From contig NZ_JABBGJ010000016.1 in assembly GCF_012927345.1 (NCBI RefSeq), positions 112,721-176,720 of the forward strand: a DNA stretch of 64,000 nt. Reading direction: 5' to 3'. This document shows, in pieces, positions 32,841-41,856 of the stretch (the first letter of the stretch is position 1; each line of letters begins with the position of its first letter). The notes below the pieces were generated by a model. That model ran no database searches. It saw only the letters and a program-made list of their open reading frames with translations, and was not told the origin of the DNA. Position numbers and translations under genes: made by a program. This stretch comes from Paraburkholderia polaris (GTDB lineage: Bacteria > Pseudomonadota > Gammaproteobacteria > Burkholderiales > Burkholderiaceae).

Positions 32841-33920
32841 ATGAAAAAACTCAGAACAGCCATCGTCGGTTGTGGAAAGGTCGGTCATTTCCATGCCCGG
32901 GCACTCTCCAATCTGGAAGACTCGGACTTTGTCGCGGTATGCAGCACCTCTCTCGATCGAGCAAAGGCCTTCGCCGAACAATATGGCGTGCATGCGTTCG
33001 ATAGCGTCGAAGAGATGGTGGAAGCCGCGCAGGTCGACGTGGTATGCATCTGCACTCCGCATCCTCAGCACGCTCCCGTTGCGATCGCCGCCTTGAAAAG
33101 CGGCTGTCACGTTCTCATCGAGAAGCCCCTCGCTTCTTCGCTCGAAGACTGCGACGCCATCCTTTCATGTGCCGAAGAACACCGGCGTACGGTCGGCGTC
33201 GTGTGCCAGCGGCGCTTTTATCCGTCCGCGATGCGAATCAAGCAGGCCATCGATGCGGGCAAGATTGGCCGCCCTGCGATCGGCAACGTGGTCATGCTTG
33301 GATGGCGCGACCGCCAGTACTACGAAAGCGATCCCTGGCGCGGCTCGTGGGCTGGCGAAGGCGGCGGCGTGCTCGTGAACCAGGCACCTCATCAGCTCGA
33401 TCTGCTGCTCTGGTATCTGGGCGATATCGATGAGGTCTACGGCGTGTGGAAGAACGTCAACCACGACTACATCGAGGTCGAAGACACTGCGGCGGCCATC
33501 ATCAAGTTCAAAAACGGCGCGATTGCCAACGTTCTGGTCAGCAACGCACAGAATCCTGCTTTGTACGGGAAGGTCCATATCCACGGAGATAACGGCGCGT
33601 CGGTCGGTGTGCAGACAGACGGCGGTGCGATGTTCATCGCCGGTGTCTCAACCATCACCGAACCGCCATACAACGATATCTGGACGATTAAAGGCGAAGA
33701 AGGAATGCTCGCCGAGTGGAAAACAGCGGATGCGGAGTATTTCAATTCCGCGGAGTCGCTGTACTTCTACCACGAGCAGCAAATCGATGATTTCCTGACT
33801 GCCGTCGGCAACGGCACGAAGCCTTTGATCGACGGACTGGACGGCCGGAAGACCGTAGAACTGTTCACAGCCATCTATCGCAGCACGCAGAACAATGCGG
33901 TTGTAAAACTCCCACTCTGA
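32841..33920 (+). CDS. Gfo/Idh/MocA-family oxidoreductase
   Basis: The 359-residue protein has the NAD(P)-binding TAIVGCGKVGHFHARALSNL, the conserved EKP (HVLIEKPLASSLEDCDAIL), and a C-terminal substrate domain with GGGVLVNQAPHQLDLLLWYL, where the HQxDxxxW pattern is typical of inositol and sugar dehydrogenases. It precedes an MFS transporter by 81 bp on the same strand, and both probably serve catabolism of a sugar, cyclitol or sugar acid. Substrate unknown. Confidence 0.92.
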   Translation: MKKLRTAIVGCGKVGHFHARALSNLEDSDFVAVCSTSLDRAKAFAEQYGVHAFDSVEEMVEAAQVDVVCICTPHPQHAPVAIAALKSGCHVLIEKPLASSLEDCDAILSCAEEHRRTVGVVCQRRFYPSAMRIKQAIDAGKIGRPAIGNVVMLGWRDRQYYESDPWRGSWAGEGGGVLVNQAPHQLDLLLWYLGDIDEVYGVWKNVNHDYIEVEDTAAAIIKFKNGAIANVLVSNAQNPALYGKVHIHGDNGASVGVQTDGGAMFIAGVSTITEPPYNDIWTIKGEEGMLAEWKTADAEYFNSAESLYFYHEQQIDDFLTAVGNGTKPLIDGLDGRKTVELFTAIYRSTQNNAVVKLPL

Positions 33921-34001
33921 GCAGGGCGACGAGTCGCCGGTGTCCCATGCGGGCAATGCATGTTTGGGCGAGCCTCCAGACGGCTTCTTGAATGCAACAT
34001 C

Positions 34002-35348
34002 ATGAAAACAACAAAGACCCGATATTTCATTGTTTTTCTATTATTTGTAGTCACGGCCATCAACTACATGGATCGTGCGAATCTCTCGATCGCGGGCAGC
34101 AGGATCCAGGGGGAATTCGGCCTTTCTCCGACCCAGCTCGGCCTGCTCTTTTCGATGTTCACGTGGACGTATGCGGCCGCCCAGCTTCCCGTCGGGTATC
34201 TCCTTGATCGAATCGGATCGAGGGTTCTATACGGAAGTGCAATCGTCATCTGGAGCACATGTACATTCGCAATGGGCTTTGCTTCACATCATCTTTTCGC
34301 GACCCTGGGCGCCTCATTTGCGGTGCTGCTGGTCTGCCGGGCCCTGATTGGCCTCGCTGAAGCGCCGTCGTATCTCTCGAATACGAAGATCGTCGCGAAC
34401 TGGTTTCCGAAGAACGAACGCGCACGGGCGACGGCGACCTATATCAGTTCGCAATATATCGGTCTTGCATTGTTCACGCCCGTCCTGACTTTTCTGACGA
34501 GCCGTTACGGCTGGCAAATGGTGTTCTATGCAACGGGTGGAGTGGGAATCGTCTTTGGAGTCTACTGGCTGATCGTTTATCGCGACCCCAAAGACAGCAG
34601 GAAAACCGGTCAGGCCGAGCTCGACCTGATCAAGGCCGGCGGTGGCTACGGATCTCAGGATCAATCCACGGTCGGCGCTGTGGTCGCGAGAGACGACGTC
34701 CTGTACTTCCTCAAGAACAAAACTGTCTGGGGTCTGTTCATCACGCAGTTCGCCTACAACTCGACACTGATCTTCTTCATGACATGGTTCATTGTCTACC
34801 TCGAAAAGGCATTGAATCTCACGCTTTCCAAAGCGGGGCTGGGCGCATCCATTCCCTATCTCATGGCGATGGTCGGCATGCTGGCGGGCGGCTTTCTCAG
34901 TGACAGCCTCCTGAAAAAGGGTAAATCGGTCACGCTCGCGCGCAAGTTGCCGGTGATAGTCGGCCTCGTGTTGACGGCCATGATCGTCACCGTCAATTTT
35001 TTCGAGAACCAGCCCATCATCGCGATCGGGATCCTTTCGCTAGCCTTTTTCGGAAACAACGTCGCGAATCTCGGCTGGGTGGTGTTTACGGATGTCATTC
35101 CTCGCAATTTCATCGGTACGATGGGCGGCTTCCTGAATCTGTTCGGCAATCTGTCCGGCATTACTACGCCCATCGTTTTCGGCATGATCCTGCAGCGCAC
35201 GCATAGCTTCCACTATGCGATGTGGTACGTGTCGATCGTCGCCGTTTTGGGCATCCTTTCGTATATCTTCCTCGTCGGCAAAATCGAAATGATCGTGCCG
35301 CCGAAGAAGCAGGAGCGGGACGCGTACCGGGTTATGCAGTCGAACTAG
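34002..35348 (+). CDS. MFS transporter, ACS family (sugar-acid type)
   Basis: A 448-residue transporter with 12 predicted spans. The N-terminus MKTTKTRYFIVFLLFVVTAI-NYMDRANLS is that of the GudP/ExuT/DgoT group of hexuronate, glucarate and galactonate symporters, and ALIGLAEAPSYLSNTKIVAN and NWFPKNERARATATYISSQY are group-typical. The start at the internal ATG fits that N-terminus. Together with the UxaA/GarD-like dehydratase that converges on it, it points to uptake of a sugar acid. Confidence 0.92.
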   Translation: MKTTKTRYFIVFLLFVVTAINYMDRANLSIAGSRIQGEFGLSPTQLGLLFSMFTWTYAAAQLPVGYLLDRIGSRVLYGSAIVIWSTCTFAMGFASHHLFATLGASFAVLLVCRALIGLAEAPSYLSNTKIVANWFPKNERARATATYISSQYIGLALFTPVLTFLTSRYGWQMVFYATGGVGIVFGVYWLIVYRDPKDSRKTGQAELDLIKAGGGYGSQDQSTVGAVVARDDVLYFLKNKTVWGLFITQFAYNSTLIFFMTWFIVYLEKALNLTLSKAGLGASIPYLMAMVGMLAGGFLSDSLLKKGKSVTLARKLPVIVGLVLTAMIVTVNFFENQPIIAIGILSLAFFGNNVANLGWVVFTDVIPRNFIGTMGGFLNLFGNLSGITTPIVFGMILQRTHSFHYAMWYVSIVAVLGILSYIFLVGKIEMIVPPKKQERDAYRVMQSN

Positions 35349-35425
35349 GCTCCTATACGAGGACTTACGCTGCCCAAGTGGCTGCAGAACTGGTTTTGAC
35401 TTTTGAGCGCTACGCGATCGCCGCT

Positions 35426-36991
35426 CTATGTGATGGCGCCAATCTGCCAAGGCACGAATTCATTCTGGCCGTATCCGTGCATCTCGCTTTTCGATGCCTG
35501 GCCCGACGCGGTTGCAAGCATGAGCTGGAAGATCTCTTCACCGAGTTCGTCGACCGTTCGTTCGCCCTCGAGAATCGAGCCGCAATTCAGGTCGATGTCC
35601 TCTTCCTGGCGTTGCCACAAAGCGGTATTGGTTCCCAACTTCAACGATGGCGACGGCGCGCAACCATAGGCGGAGCCGCGACCGGTCGTAAAGCAGATCA
35701 GGTTTGCCCCACCCGCGACCTGCCCGGTCGCCGAAACCGGATCGTAGCCCGGCGTATCCATGAAGACGAGACCGTGTGCACGGACTAGTTCCGCGTACCG
35801 GTATACGTCAACCAGATTGGTTGTGCCGCCTTTCGCAACGGCGCCGAGTGACTTTTCGAGGATCGTTGTCAGCCCACCGGCCTTGTTCCCGGCCGATGGA
35901 TTGTTGTTCAGATCGGCATTCATGCGCGCGCAGTAAGCTTCCCACCAGTGAATCCGCTCGATCAGCTTTTCGCCGACTTCACGTGACACCGCCCGGCGCG
36001 TCAATAGATGTTCGGCGCCGTAGACCTCGGGGGTTTCGGAGAGAATCGCCGTTCCACCACGCGCGACCAGACGGTCGACTGCCGCGCCGAGTGCCGGATT
36101 TGCCGTAATGCCGGAATAGCCGTCTGAGCCGCCGCATTGCAAGCCGATCACCAGGTGCTTTGCATCGACGGGCTCGCGCCGTACGTTGTTCGCTTCCACG
36201 AGCATCGCCTTGACCTGTTCGATGCCCGCCGCCACCGTGCGCGCCGTGCCGCCGGTCGCCTGAATGGTCATCGTCTTCAGCGCCGCGCCGGGCGTAAGAC
36301 CCTGGCTTTGCACAAGCCCGTCGATCTGATTCGTTTCGCAGCCCAGCCCGACGATCAGTACGCCAGCGAAATTCGGATGCCGCGCATAGCCACCGAGGGT
36401 GCGCCGGATCATTGCCAGCGCTTCGCCTTCGGAATCGATCGCGCAGCCTTGAGCGTGCGTCAGCGCAATCACGCCATCAACGTTTGGATAGTCCGCAAGC
36501 GCTTGCGGATGGATATCGCGACGAAAGTAATCCGCAATGGCGCGAGCTGCGGTCGCGGAGCAATTGACCGATGTGAGAACACCGATGTAGTTGCGCGTTG
36601 CGACACGCCCGTCGGCGCGTACGATGCCCATGAACCGTGCCGCTGCTGCGACCGTCGACGTGGGCTTCGCATCGGCGCCGAAAGCGTAGTCCCGATCGAA
36701 GGCGCCCATCGCAAGGTTGTGCGTGTGGACGTGCTCCCCCGCTTCGATGGCGCGTGTCGCAAAGCCGATGATCTGCCCATAGCGCCGTACAGGCGCACCC
36801 GCTTCGACGCTGCGAACGGCAAGCTTATGACCTGCCGGGATCAACCCGCGTACGGCAAGACTACTGCGGATACGCATGCCCGCGATAAGCTGGTGCCGCG
36901 CGATGACGACATCGTCATCGGGATGCAGTTGCACGACTGGCTCTATGGTCGACGAAGCATCGGCCATTGCGTTTTCAGCGTCGAAGGTCAT
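35426..36991 (-). CDS. UxaA/GarD-family sugar-acid dehydratase
   Basis: A 521-residue hydro-lyase of the altronate/galactarate dehydratase family, which removes water from aldonic or aldaric acids to give 2-keto-3-deoxy acids. An N-terminal SAF domain (VVIARHQLIAGMRIRSSLAV, HTHNLAM; about 30-105) precedes the catalytic domains with GVLTSVNCSATAARAIADYF, ALTHAQGCAIDSEGE, GLGCETNQIDGL, LQCGGSDGYSGITANPALGA and NADLNNNPSAGNKAGGLTTI, matching iron-binding GarD-type enzymes. GAGGAGG lies at the chosen ATG. It is the last gene of an MFS-FAH-dehydratase block on the minus strand. Altronate versus galactarate specificity cannot be told apart here. Confidence 0.9.
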   Translation of the reverse strand: MTFDAENAMADASSTIEPVVQLHPDDDVVIARHQLIAGMRIRSSLAVRGLIPAGHKLAVRSVEAGAPVRRYGQIIGFATRAIEAGEHVHTHNLAMGAFDRDYAFGADAKPTSTVAAAARFMGIVRADGRVATRNYIGVLTSVNCSATAARAIADYFRRDIHPQALADYPNVDGVIALTHAQGCAIDSEGEALAMIRRTLGGYARHPNFAGVLIVGLGCETNQIDGLVQSQGLTPGAALKTMTIQATGGTARTVAAGIEQVKAMLVEANNVRREPVDAKHLVIGLQCGGSDGYSGITANPALGAAVDRLVARGGTAILSETPEVYGAEHLLTRRAVSREVGEKLIERIHWWEAYCARMNADLNNNPSAGNKAGGLTTILEKSLGAVAKGGTTNLVDVYRYAELVRAHGLVFMDTPGYDPVSATGQVAGGANLICFTTGRGSAYGCAPSPSLKLGTNTALWQRQEEDIDLNCGSILEGERTVDELGEEIFQLMLATASGQASKSEMHGYGQNEFVPWQIGAIT

Positions 36992-37161
36992 GACGTGGCC
37001 TCCTCGATCTGTGTTGTGCGCACTGCCTCGCCTGTTACGGCACCAAGGCCGACGAGCGCATGATTCGATGCGCAAGCGCCGCGTCGTCCGCCAATGAAAT
37101 GTTGTCCGGGAATGGTCATGTGAGTGTCCGGTTAAATCGTCTGCAGCGTGTCTGCATGTGC

Positions 37162-38499
37162 CTAACGAAGCGTCGCTTTGGCCGGGCCTATCGGCGCTTC
37201 AGGTACGCCGCGCGGACGCAAGCCGATGCTCAGAAGCAGAAGCACGCCGATGGCACCTGCCAATGCAAGGGTGAACATGCCCGCGCGCTGGCTATGGAAG
37301 AGCGTCTCCACTGCCGTCTTCAACGTCGGCGCGATGAAACCGCCGAGATTGCCGAGCGCGCCGATCATCGCAATACCGCTCGCTGCCGCGGTACCGCTCA
37401 GGTAGGCCGTCGGCAAGGTCCAGAAGAGCGGCTGAACGACAACAAAGCCGACCGTCGCGATACAGAATGCGACGAGCACGGGTCCGATGTGATTACCAAG
37501 GGTCGATAGTGCGATGCCCGCTGCGGCGATCGCCAGCATGGCGACGGCGAGCTGCCGATGCTTGCCTTTCGCATCCGCGTATCCGGTGATAAAGCGCAGT
37601 GCGACGAGTGCGCACAGCCAGGGGATGGCGGTGAGAAAGCCGACCTTCGCGCCGATGGCGGTACCCGTCAGCTCCGAAATCCGCGTCGGCAGATAGAAGA
37701 TGACGCCATACACGCTGACCTGTATGGCGAAATAGATCGATACAAAGCGAAGCACGTTCCAGTTGCGCAGCGCGGTCAACGCAGTAGCCGGTCCATGCGC
37801 GACCTTGTGCCGGTCTTCCGCTGCAATGGCGTTTTCCAGGGCGTCTTTTTCGGCCGACGTCAGCCACTTCGCGTGGCCCGGTTTGCTAACCAGGTAGAAG
37901 AACGCGACGATGCCGGCAGTTGACGCAGCGAGACCTTCGATGAGGAACATCCATTGCCAGTTGTGCAGCCCGAGGCGGCCACCCATGACTTCCATCAAAT
38001 AGCCTGACAGCGGGCTGCCCAGCACGAGCGCCACGGGCAAACCGAAGTAGTAGATGCCTAGCGCCTTGCCGCGTTCGCGCGCGGGGAACCAGTACGTGGA
38101 ATAGAGGATGACGCCGGGCGAAAAACCGGCTTCGGCCACGCCCAGAATAAAACGCAGTGCATAGAACGCGGTCTCGTTGTGCGCAAACATCATGGCCGCC
38201 GACGCAAGCCCCCAGGTGACCATGATCCGGCTCAACCAGATCTTCGCCCCCACCCGGTGCAGCATCAGATTGCTCGGGATCTCGAACACCGCATAGCCGA
38301 TGAAAAAGATTCCGGCCCCGAGCGCAAACGCCGCGTTGCCGATGTTCGAATCGACTTGAAGGGCCTGTTTGACAAACCCGACGTTCGAACGGTCAAGCAT
38401 CGATAGCGCGAACATCAGCGCGAGGAAGGGCGCGAGCCGCAGGCGCGCCTTGCGCACTGCGCTTTCCAGCGGCTCTTCTGTAACGTGTTGAGTCTGCAT
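37162..38499 (-). CDS. MFS transporter, ACS family
   Basis: A 445-residue transporter of the anion:cation symporter group: ALMFALSMLDRSNVGFVKQA, FEIPSNLMLHRVGAKIWLSR, RFILGVAEAGFSPGVILYST and YWFPARERGKALGIYYFGLP. It sits between the UxaA-type dehydratase (170 bp downstream) and the FAH-family gene (75 bp upstream), all on the minus strand. Having a second transporter next to the one at 34002 suggests that the block handles more than one related sugar acid or has been assembled from two operons. Confidence 0.92.
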   Translation of the reverse strand: MQTQHVTEEPLESAVRKARLRLAPFLALMFALSMLDRSNVGFVKQALQVDSNIGNAAFALGAGIFFIGYAVFEIPSNLMLHRVGAKIWLSRIMVTWGLASAAMMFAHNETAFYALRFILGVAEAGFSPGVILYSTYWFPARERGKALGIYYFGLPVALVLGSPLSGYLMEVMGGRLGLHNWQWMFLIEGLAASTAGIVAFFYLVSKPGHAKWLTSAEKDALENAIAAEDRHKVAHGPATALTALRNWNVLRFVSIYFAIQVSVYGVIFYLPTRISELTGTAIGAKVGFLTAIPWLCALVALRFITGYADAKGKHRQLAVAMLAIAAAGIALSTLGNHIGPVLVAFCIATVGFVVVQPLFWTLPTAYLSGTAAASGIAMIGALGNLGGFIAPTLKTAVETLFHSQRAGMFTLALAGAIGVLLLLSIGLRPRGVPEAPIGPAKATLR

Positions 38500-38574
38500 C
38501 TCGTCTGTCTCCTTGGGAAGCCGGGTATGCCGGTCTGTGTCTGTTATGGCGAGTTAGAGCGGGTTCATACGTGA

Positions 38575-39795
38575 TCAGAGAGAGGCAGTGTCGAGTAGTC
38601 CTCGTACAGCAAGGTTCGCCATCAGCGCTCGCACGCCGAAGGTCCACGGCTCGATGCGGTCGCTGTGGTTGACCCGGTTAACCAGCGTGCCGAGCTGCCG
38701 GCTCGAAATCTTCACGATGTCGCCCAGCTTGTGTGTGAAGCCCGCGCCAGCGGCGTCGCGGTCTTCGATCGGTGCAAAAAGCGTCCCGAGGAACAAAAGC
38801 GCGCCATCGGGGTACTGGTGGGTCGAACTGATCGTCTGCGAAACGAGCTCGAGCGGGTCGCGCGTGATCTGGTCCATCGAACTCGACCCTCGCAAGACAA
38901 ACCCGTCGCTGCCCTCAACGCGCAAATCGACTGTCGCATGGCGCACATCATCGATCGAGAAAGTCTCGTCGAAAAGCCGCAGGAAAGGACCAATCGCACA
39001 CGAGCCATTGTTGTCCTTCGCCTTGCCAAGCAGGAGCGCGCTGCGTCCTTCGAAGTCGCGCAGATTGACGTCGTTGCCCAAGGTCGCACCGAGCGTGCGG
39101 CCGCGACTGTCGATCGACAGCACGATTTCCGGCTCCGGGTTGTTCCAGGCCGAATTCGGATGCAGCCCGATCTCCGTGCCCGTGCCTAAAGCTGCCAGCA
39201 CTGGCGCTTTTGTGAAGACTTCCGCGTCAGGGCCGATTCCGACTTCCAGGTACTGAGACCATAGTCCCTGCTCGATCAGCAGCGCCTTCAATTCGCGCGC
39301 CTCGGCGGAGTCCGGCCGGATGCTGGTGAGACTATCGCCGACGACAGACCTGATCTGGTCTCGCACGCGCACCGCGCCTTGCGGGTCGCCCTTTGCCTGC
39401 TCCTCGATCACGCGTTCAATCAGGCTCGCCGCAAAGGTTACCCCTGCTGCTTTGATGACCTGCAGATCGCAAGGCGCGAGCAGATGGACGTGCCCCGGGT
39501 TGCGCGCCAAACCGCCCGTTGCATCGGCCGTATTGGCGATGATCGTGTCCAGCTTGCCAATCCAGCGGCCACTCGCGGCTCGCACTGTCGCGACCGGATC
39601 TTCCCGCTCCAGCAAGCTGCTGATGGTCGGTGCCGCGTCGGAAATGTCGAACACGCCGTCGGCGCGCAAGACGACTACGGCGGGACCCGCGGGCATCGAT
39701 TGCGTGGCAGGAACCCAGGCGCGGCCGACAAGTGTGCCGGCCAACCCGTCCGACGGAAGGGTGTCCGTTACGCTAAGTGAAAGCGGGGATGTCAT
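38575..39795 (-). CDS. Fumarylacetoacetate-hydrolase-family protein
   Basis: A 406-residue member of the FAH superfamily, longer than the usual 280-330 because of an N-terminal domain (about 1-125). The FAH core includes KAAGVTFAASLIERVIEEQA, EPEIVLSIDSRGRTLGATLG (metal-binding Glu), NDVNLRDFEGRSALLLGKAK and the ending IGPFLRLFDETFS. Such enzymes cleave or dehydrate 2,4-diketo or 2-keto-3-deoxy acids in sugar-acid and aromatic pathways. The ATG after GGAGACAGAC is chosen over one four codons upstream. It is first in an operon with the MFS and dehydratase genes, divergent from a LysR gene. Confidence 0.87.
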   Translation of the reverse strand: MTSPLSLSVTDTLPSDGLAGTLVGRAWVPATQSMPAGPAVVVLRADGVFDISDAAPTISSLLEREDPVATVRAASGRWIGKLDTIIANTADATGGLARNPGHVHLLAPCDLQVIKAAGVTFAASLIERVIEEQAKGDPQGAVRVRDQIRSVVGDSLTSIRPDSAEARELKALLIEQGLWSQYLEVGIGPDAEVFTKAPVLAALGTGTEIGLHPNSAWNNPEPEIVLSIDSRGRTLGATLGNDVNLRDFEGRSALLLGKAKDNNGSCAIGPFLRLFDETFSIDDVRHATVDLRVEGSDGFVLRGSSSMDQITRDPLELVSQTISSTHQYPDGALLFLGTLFAPIEDRDAAGAGFTHKLGDIVKISSRQLGTLVNRVNHSDRIEPWTFGVRALMANLAVRGLLDTASL

Positions 39796-39965
39796 GTCTG
39801 TCTCCACGGATGTTTGTCTGGCGCTCGCGGCTTGCTGCCAGTTCGCGCCTTGATTCGCTCAGTTGCCACTTCAGTTGCCACTCTAGGCAGCCAACCGATA
39901 AACATCCAATCTCTTATTCAGTACAATCGATTCCATCCGGTTATGAGTTCTTGCGTGTTTACCCC

Positions 39966-40955
39966 ATGTCCAGACAATTTACCGTGCGTACGTCGAGCGT
40001 CCTCGCAAGGCTGCGCTTCAGACATCTTCAACTGCTCGATGCCCTCGGACGCACGCACAACTTGCGCATCGCAGCTGAACAGATGCTCATCACCCAGCCT
40101 GCGGCGACAAAAATCCTGAGTGACATCGAATCGATGTTCGGCGCCCAGTTGTTCGAACGGTTGCCACGGGAGATGCGCCCAACCGATCTCGGCGTATTGT
40201 CCGTGCGCTACGCAACCACGGCGGTAGCGGATCTGGGCAAGTTCGTGAGCGAGTTCAGCACCCTGAGTGACGGTGGCTACGGTCATCTCACAGTGGGTGC
40301 TATCTCGGCTTCGGCCGCTCAGGTGGTGATTACGGGCATCAGGGAGATTCGCCAGCAGCGGCCGCAACTGGTTATCAAACTAGTCGAACAGAGCAGCGAC
40401 CAACTGGCGGTCTGGCTCGAAGAAAAGAAGCTGGACGTCATGGTCGGCCGTCTGACGGAGCCGCGCCATCAAGTCCTGTTCGACTTCGAGGTGCTGTCTG
40501 GGGAACCGGTCTGGGTGGTGGTCGGACAGCATCATCCGTTGCTGCAACGGCGGCGGCTGGAGTTGGCCGATCTTGGCACGTGGCCATGGATTCTCTATCC
40601 GCAAGCAACGGCTATCAGGCAGCTGTTCGACGAAACGTTCGCCGGCGCGGGCATTCCTGCGCCGGTGGGCATGGTGGAAACACCGTCAATCTTTTCGACA
40701 CTGGAACTGCTGCAGGCCACCGATATGATCTCGCTGCAGCCGCGTGCCGCCGTCGAAAAATATGTGAGTAAGGGTCTGCTCGGGCACCTGCCCGTTCCCA
40801 TCAAGCGGACCATGACGAGCTACGGTATCGTCACGCGCAAGTACGAGTTGCCGTCGCAGCCCATGCAGGAATTCATCACCATTCTGCGTTCGGTCGCCGG
40901 GCGTGTGGGCGATCAGGCGCTTCCAACGCGGGACGGATCGTATGAGGCAACGTGA
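39966..40955 (+). CDS. LysR-family transcriptional regulator (GbpR/CbbR-like)
   Basis: A 329-residue regulator with a winged helix at about residues 17-75 (RLRFRHLQLLDALGRTHNLR, AAEQMLITQPAATKILSDIE) and a LysR substrate domain (GYGHLTVGAISASAAQVVIT). The sequence style is that of LysR proteins near galactose/sugar-acid (gbpR-like) operons. The start at the ATG (MSRQFTVRTSS) lies close to the divergent FAH gene, 170 bp apart, and the regulator very likely controls that operon. Confidence 0.88.
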   Translation: MSRQFTVRTSSVLARLRFRHLQLLDALGRTHNLRIAAEQMLITQPAATKILSDIESMFGAQLFERLPREMRPTDLGVLSVRYATTAVADLGKFVSEFSTLSDGGYGHLTVGAISASAAQVVITGIREIRQQRPQLVIKLVEQSSDQLAVWLEEKKLDVMVGRLTEPRHQVLFDFEVLSGEPVWVVVGQHHPLLQRRRLELADLGTWPWILYPQATAIRQLFDETFAGAGIPAPVGMVETPSIFSTLELLQATDMISLQPRAAVEKYVSKGLLGHLPVPIKRTMTSYGIVTRKYELPSQPMQEFITILRSVAGRVGDQALPTRDGSYEAT

Positions 40956-41112
40956 CCATATGGATCAACGAAAGCGTACCGACGATGGCCTTAGAACACC
41001 GCACCTGGCCTTTCGCGAGCCCGGAATGAGCGACTAAGTCGCGTCGCTTTCTCATCGCCACAACCGAACGACGGATTGTGGCGATGACGCTACGACGTCA
41101 CAGGCCCCTGCC

Positions 41113-41856
41113 TCAATGCATATGCTGGCCGCCGTTGATGGCGATATTGGACCCGGTCACAAAACCTGCATCGTCCGAGCACAGATACCTCACAAGGGCC
41201 GCGACTTCATCTGGCTTGCCCAGACGACCGGCTGGAATCTGCGGCAGGATCTTTGTTTCCAGAATCTCCTGCGGAATCGCAGTGACCATCTTCGTAGCGA
41301 GATAGCCTGGCGAAATCGTGTTAACCGTTACGCCTTTGCGCGCGACCTCCAGCGCCAGTGATTTGGTGAAACCGTGCATGCCAGCCTTGGCCGCGGCGTA
41401 ATTGGTCTGGCCGATCGAGCCTTTCGAACCGTTGACGGACGAGATGTTGATGATTCGGCCCCAGCCTCGCGCGACCATGTCTTCGCACAACGGCTTGGTC
41501 ATATTGAACACCGAATCCAGATTGGTGCGAATCACCGCGTCCCAGTTGACCTTATCCATCTTCCTGAGCGTCATATCCTGCGTGATCCCGGCGTTGTTCA
41601 CCAATATGTCGACCGGGCCGACTTCAACCTGAATTCTTGCTACACAGTGCTGGCACGAGTCATAGTCGGCCACATCGACCGGATATGCGCGAAAATTGCG
41701 CCCTTGAGATTCCATGCCAGCCAGCCAGTCGTCCGAACCCGTATTGACCGTCGAGTGCGTTACTACGACGGCATAACCGGCATCATGCAGTTTCGTGCTA
41801 ATCACTTCTCCAAGTCCGCCCATACCGCCCGTTACTACAACGATTCGCTTCGTCAT
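41113..41856 (-). CDS. phbB: Acetoacetyl-CoA reductase (PhbB-type SDR)
   Basis: A 247-residue SDR that follows acetoacetyl-CoA reductases closely: RIVVVTGGMGGLGEVISTKL, DILVNNAGITQDMTLRKM, NTVFNMTKPLCEDM-like region (here VFNMTKPLCEDMVARGWGRI), NISSVNGSKGSIGQTNYAAA and KAGMHGFTKSLALEVARKGV. In the family it reduces acetoacetyl-CoA to 3-hydroxybutyryl-CoA for polyhydroxybutyrate synthesis. Here it stands alone, without phbA or phbC, so it is probably an additional paralogue. A strong ribosome site (GGAAAGG) precedes the ATG. Confidence 0.88.
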   Translation of the reverse strand: MTKRIVVVTGGMGGLGEVISTKLHDAGYAVVVTHSTVNTGSDDWLAGMESQGRNFRAYPVDVADYDSCQHCVARIQVEVGPVDILVNNAGITQDMTLRKMDKVNWDAVIRTNLDSVFNMTKPLCEDMVARGWGRIINISSVNGSKGSIGQTNYAAAKAGMHGFTKSLALEVARKGVTVNTISPGYLATKMVTAIPQEILETKILPQIPAGRLGKPDEVAALVRYLCSDDAGFVTGSNIAINGGQHMH

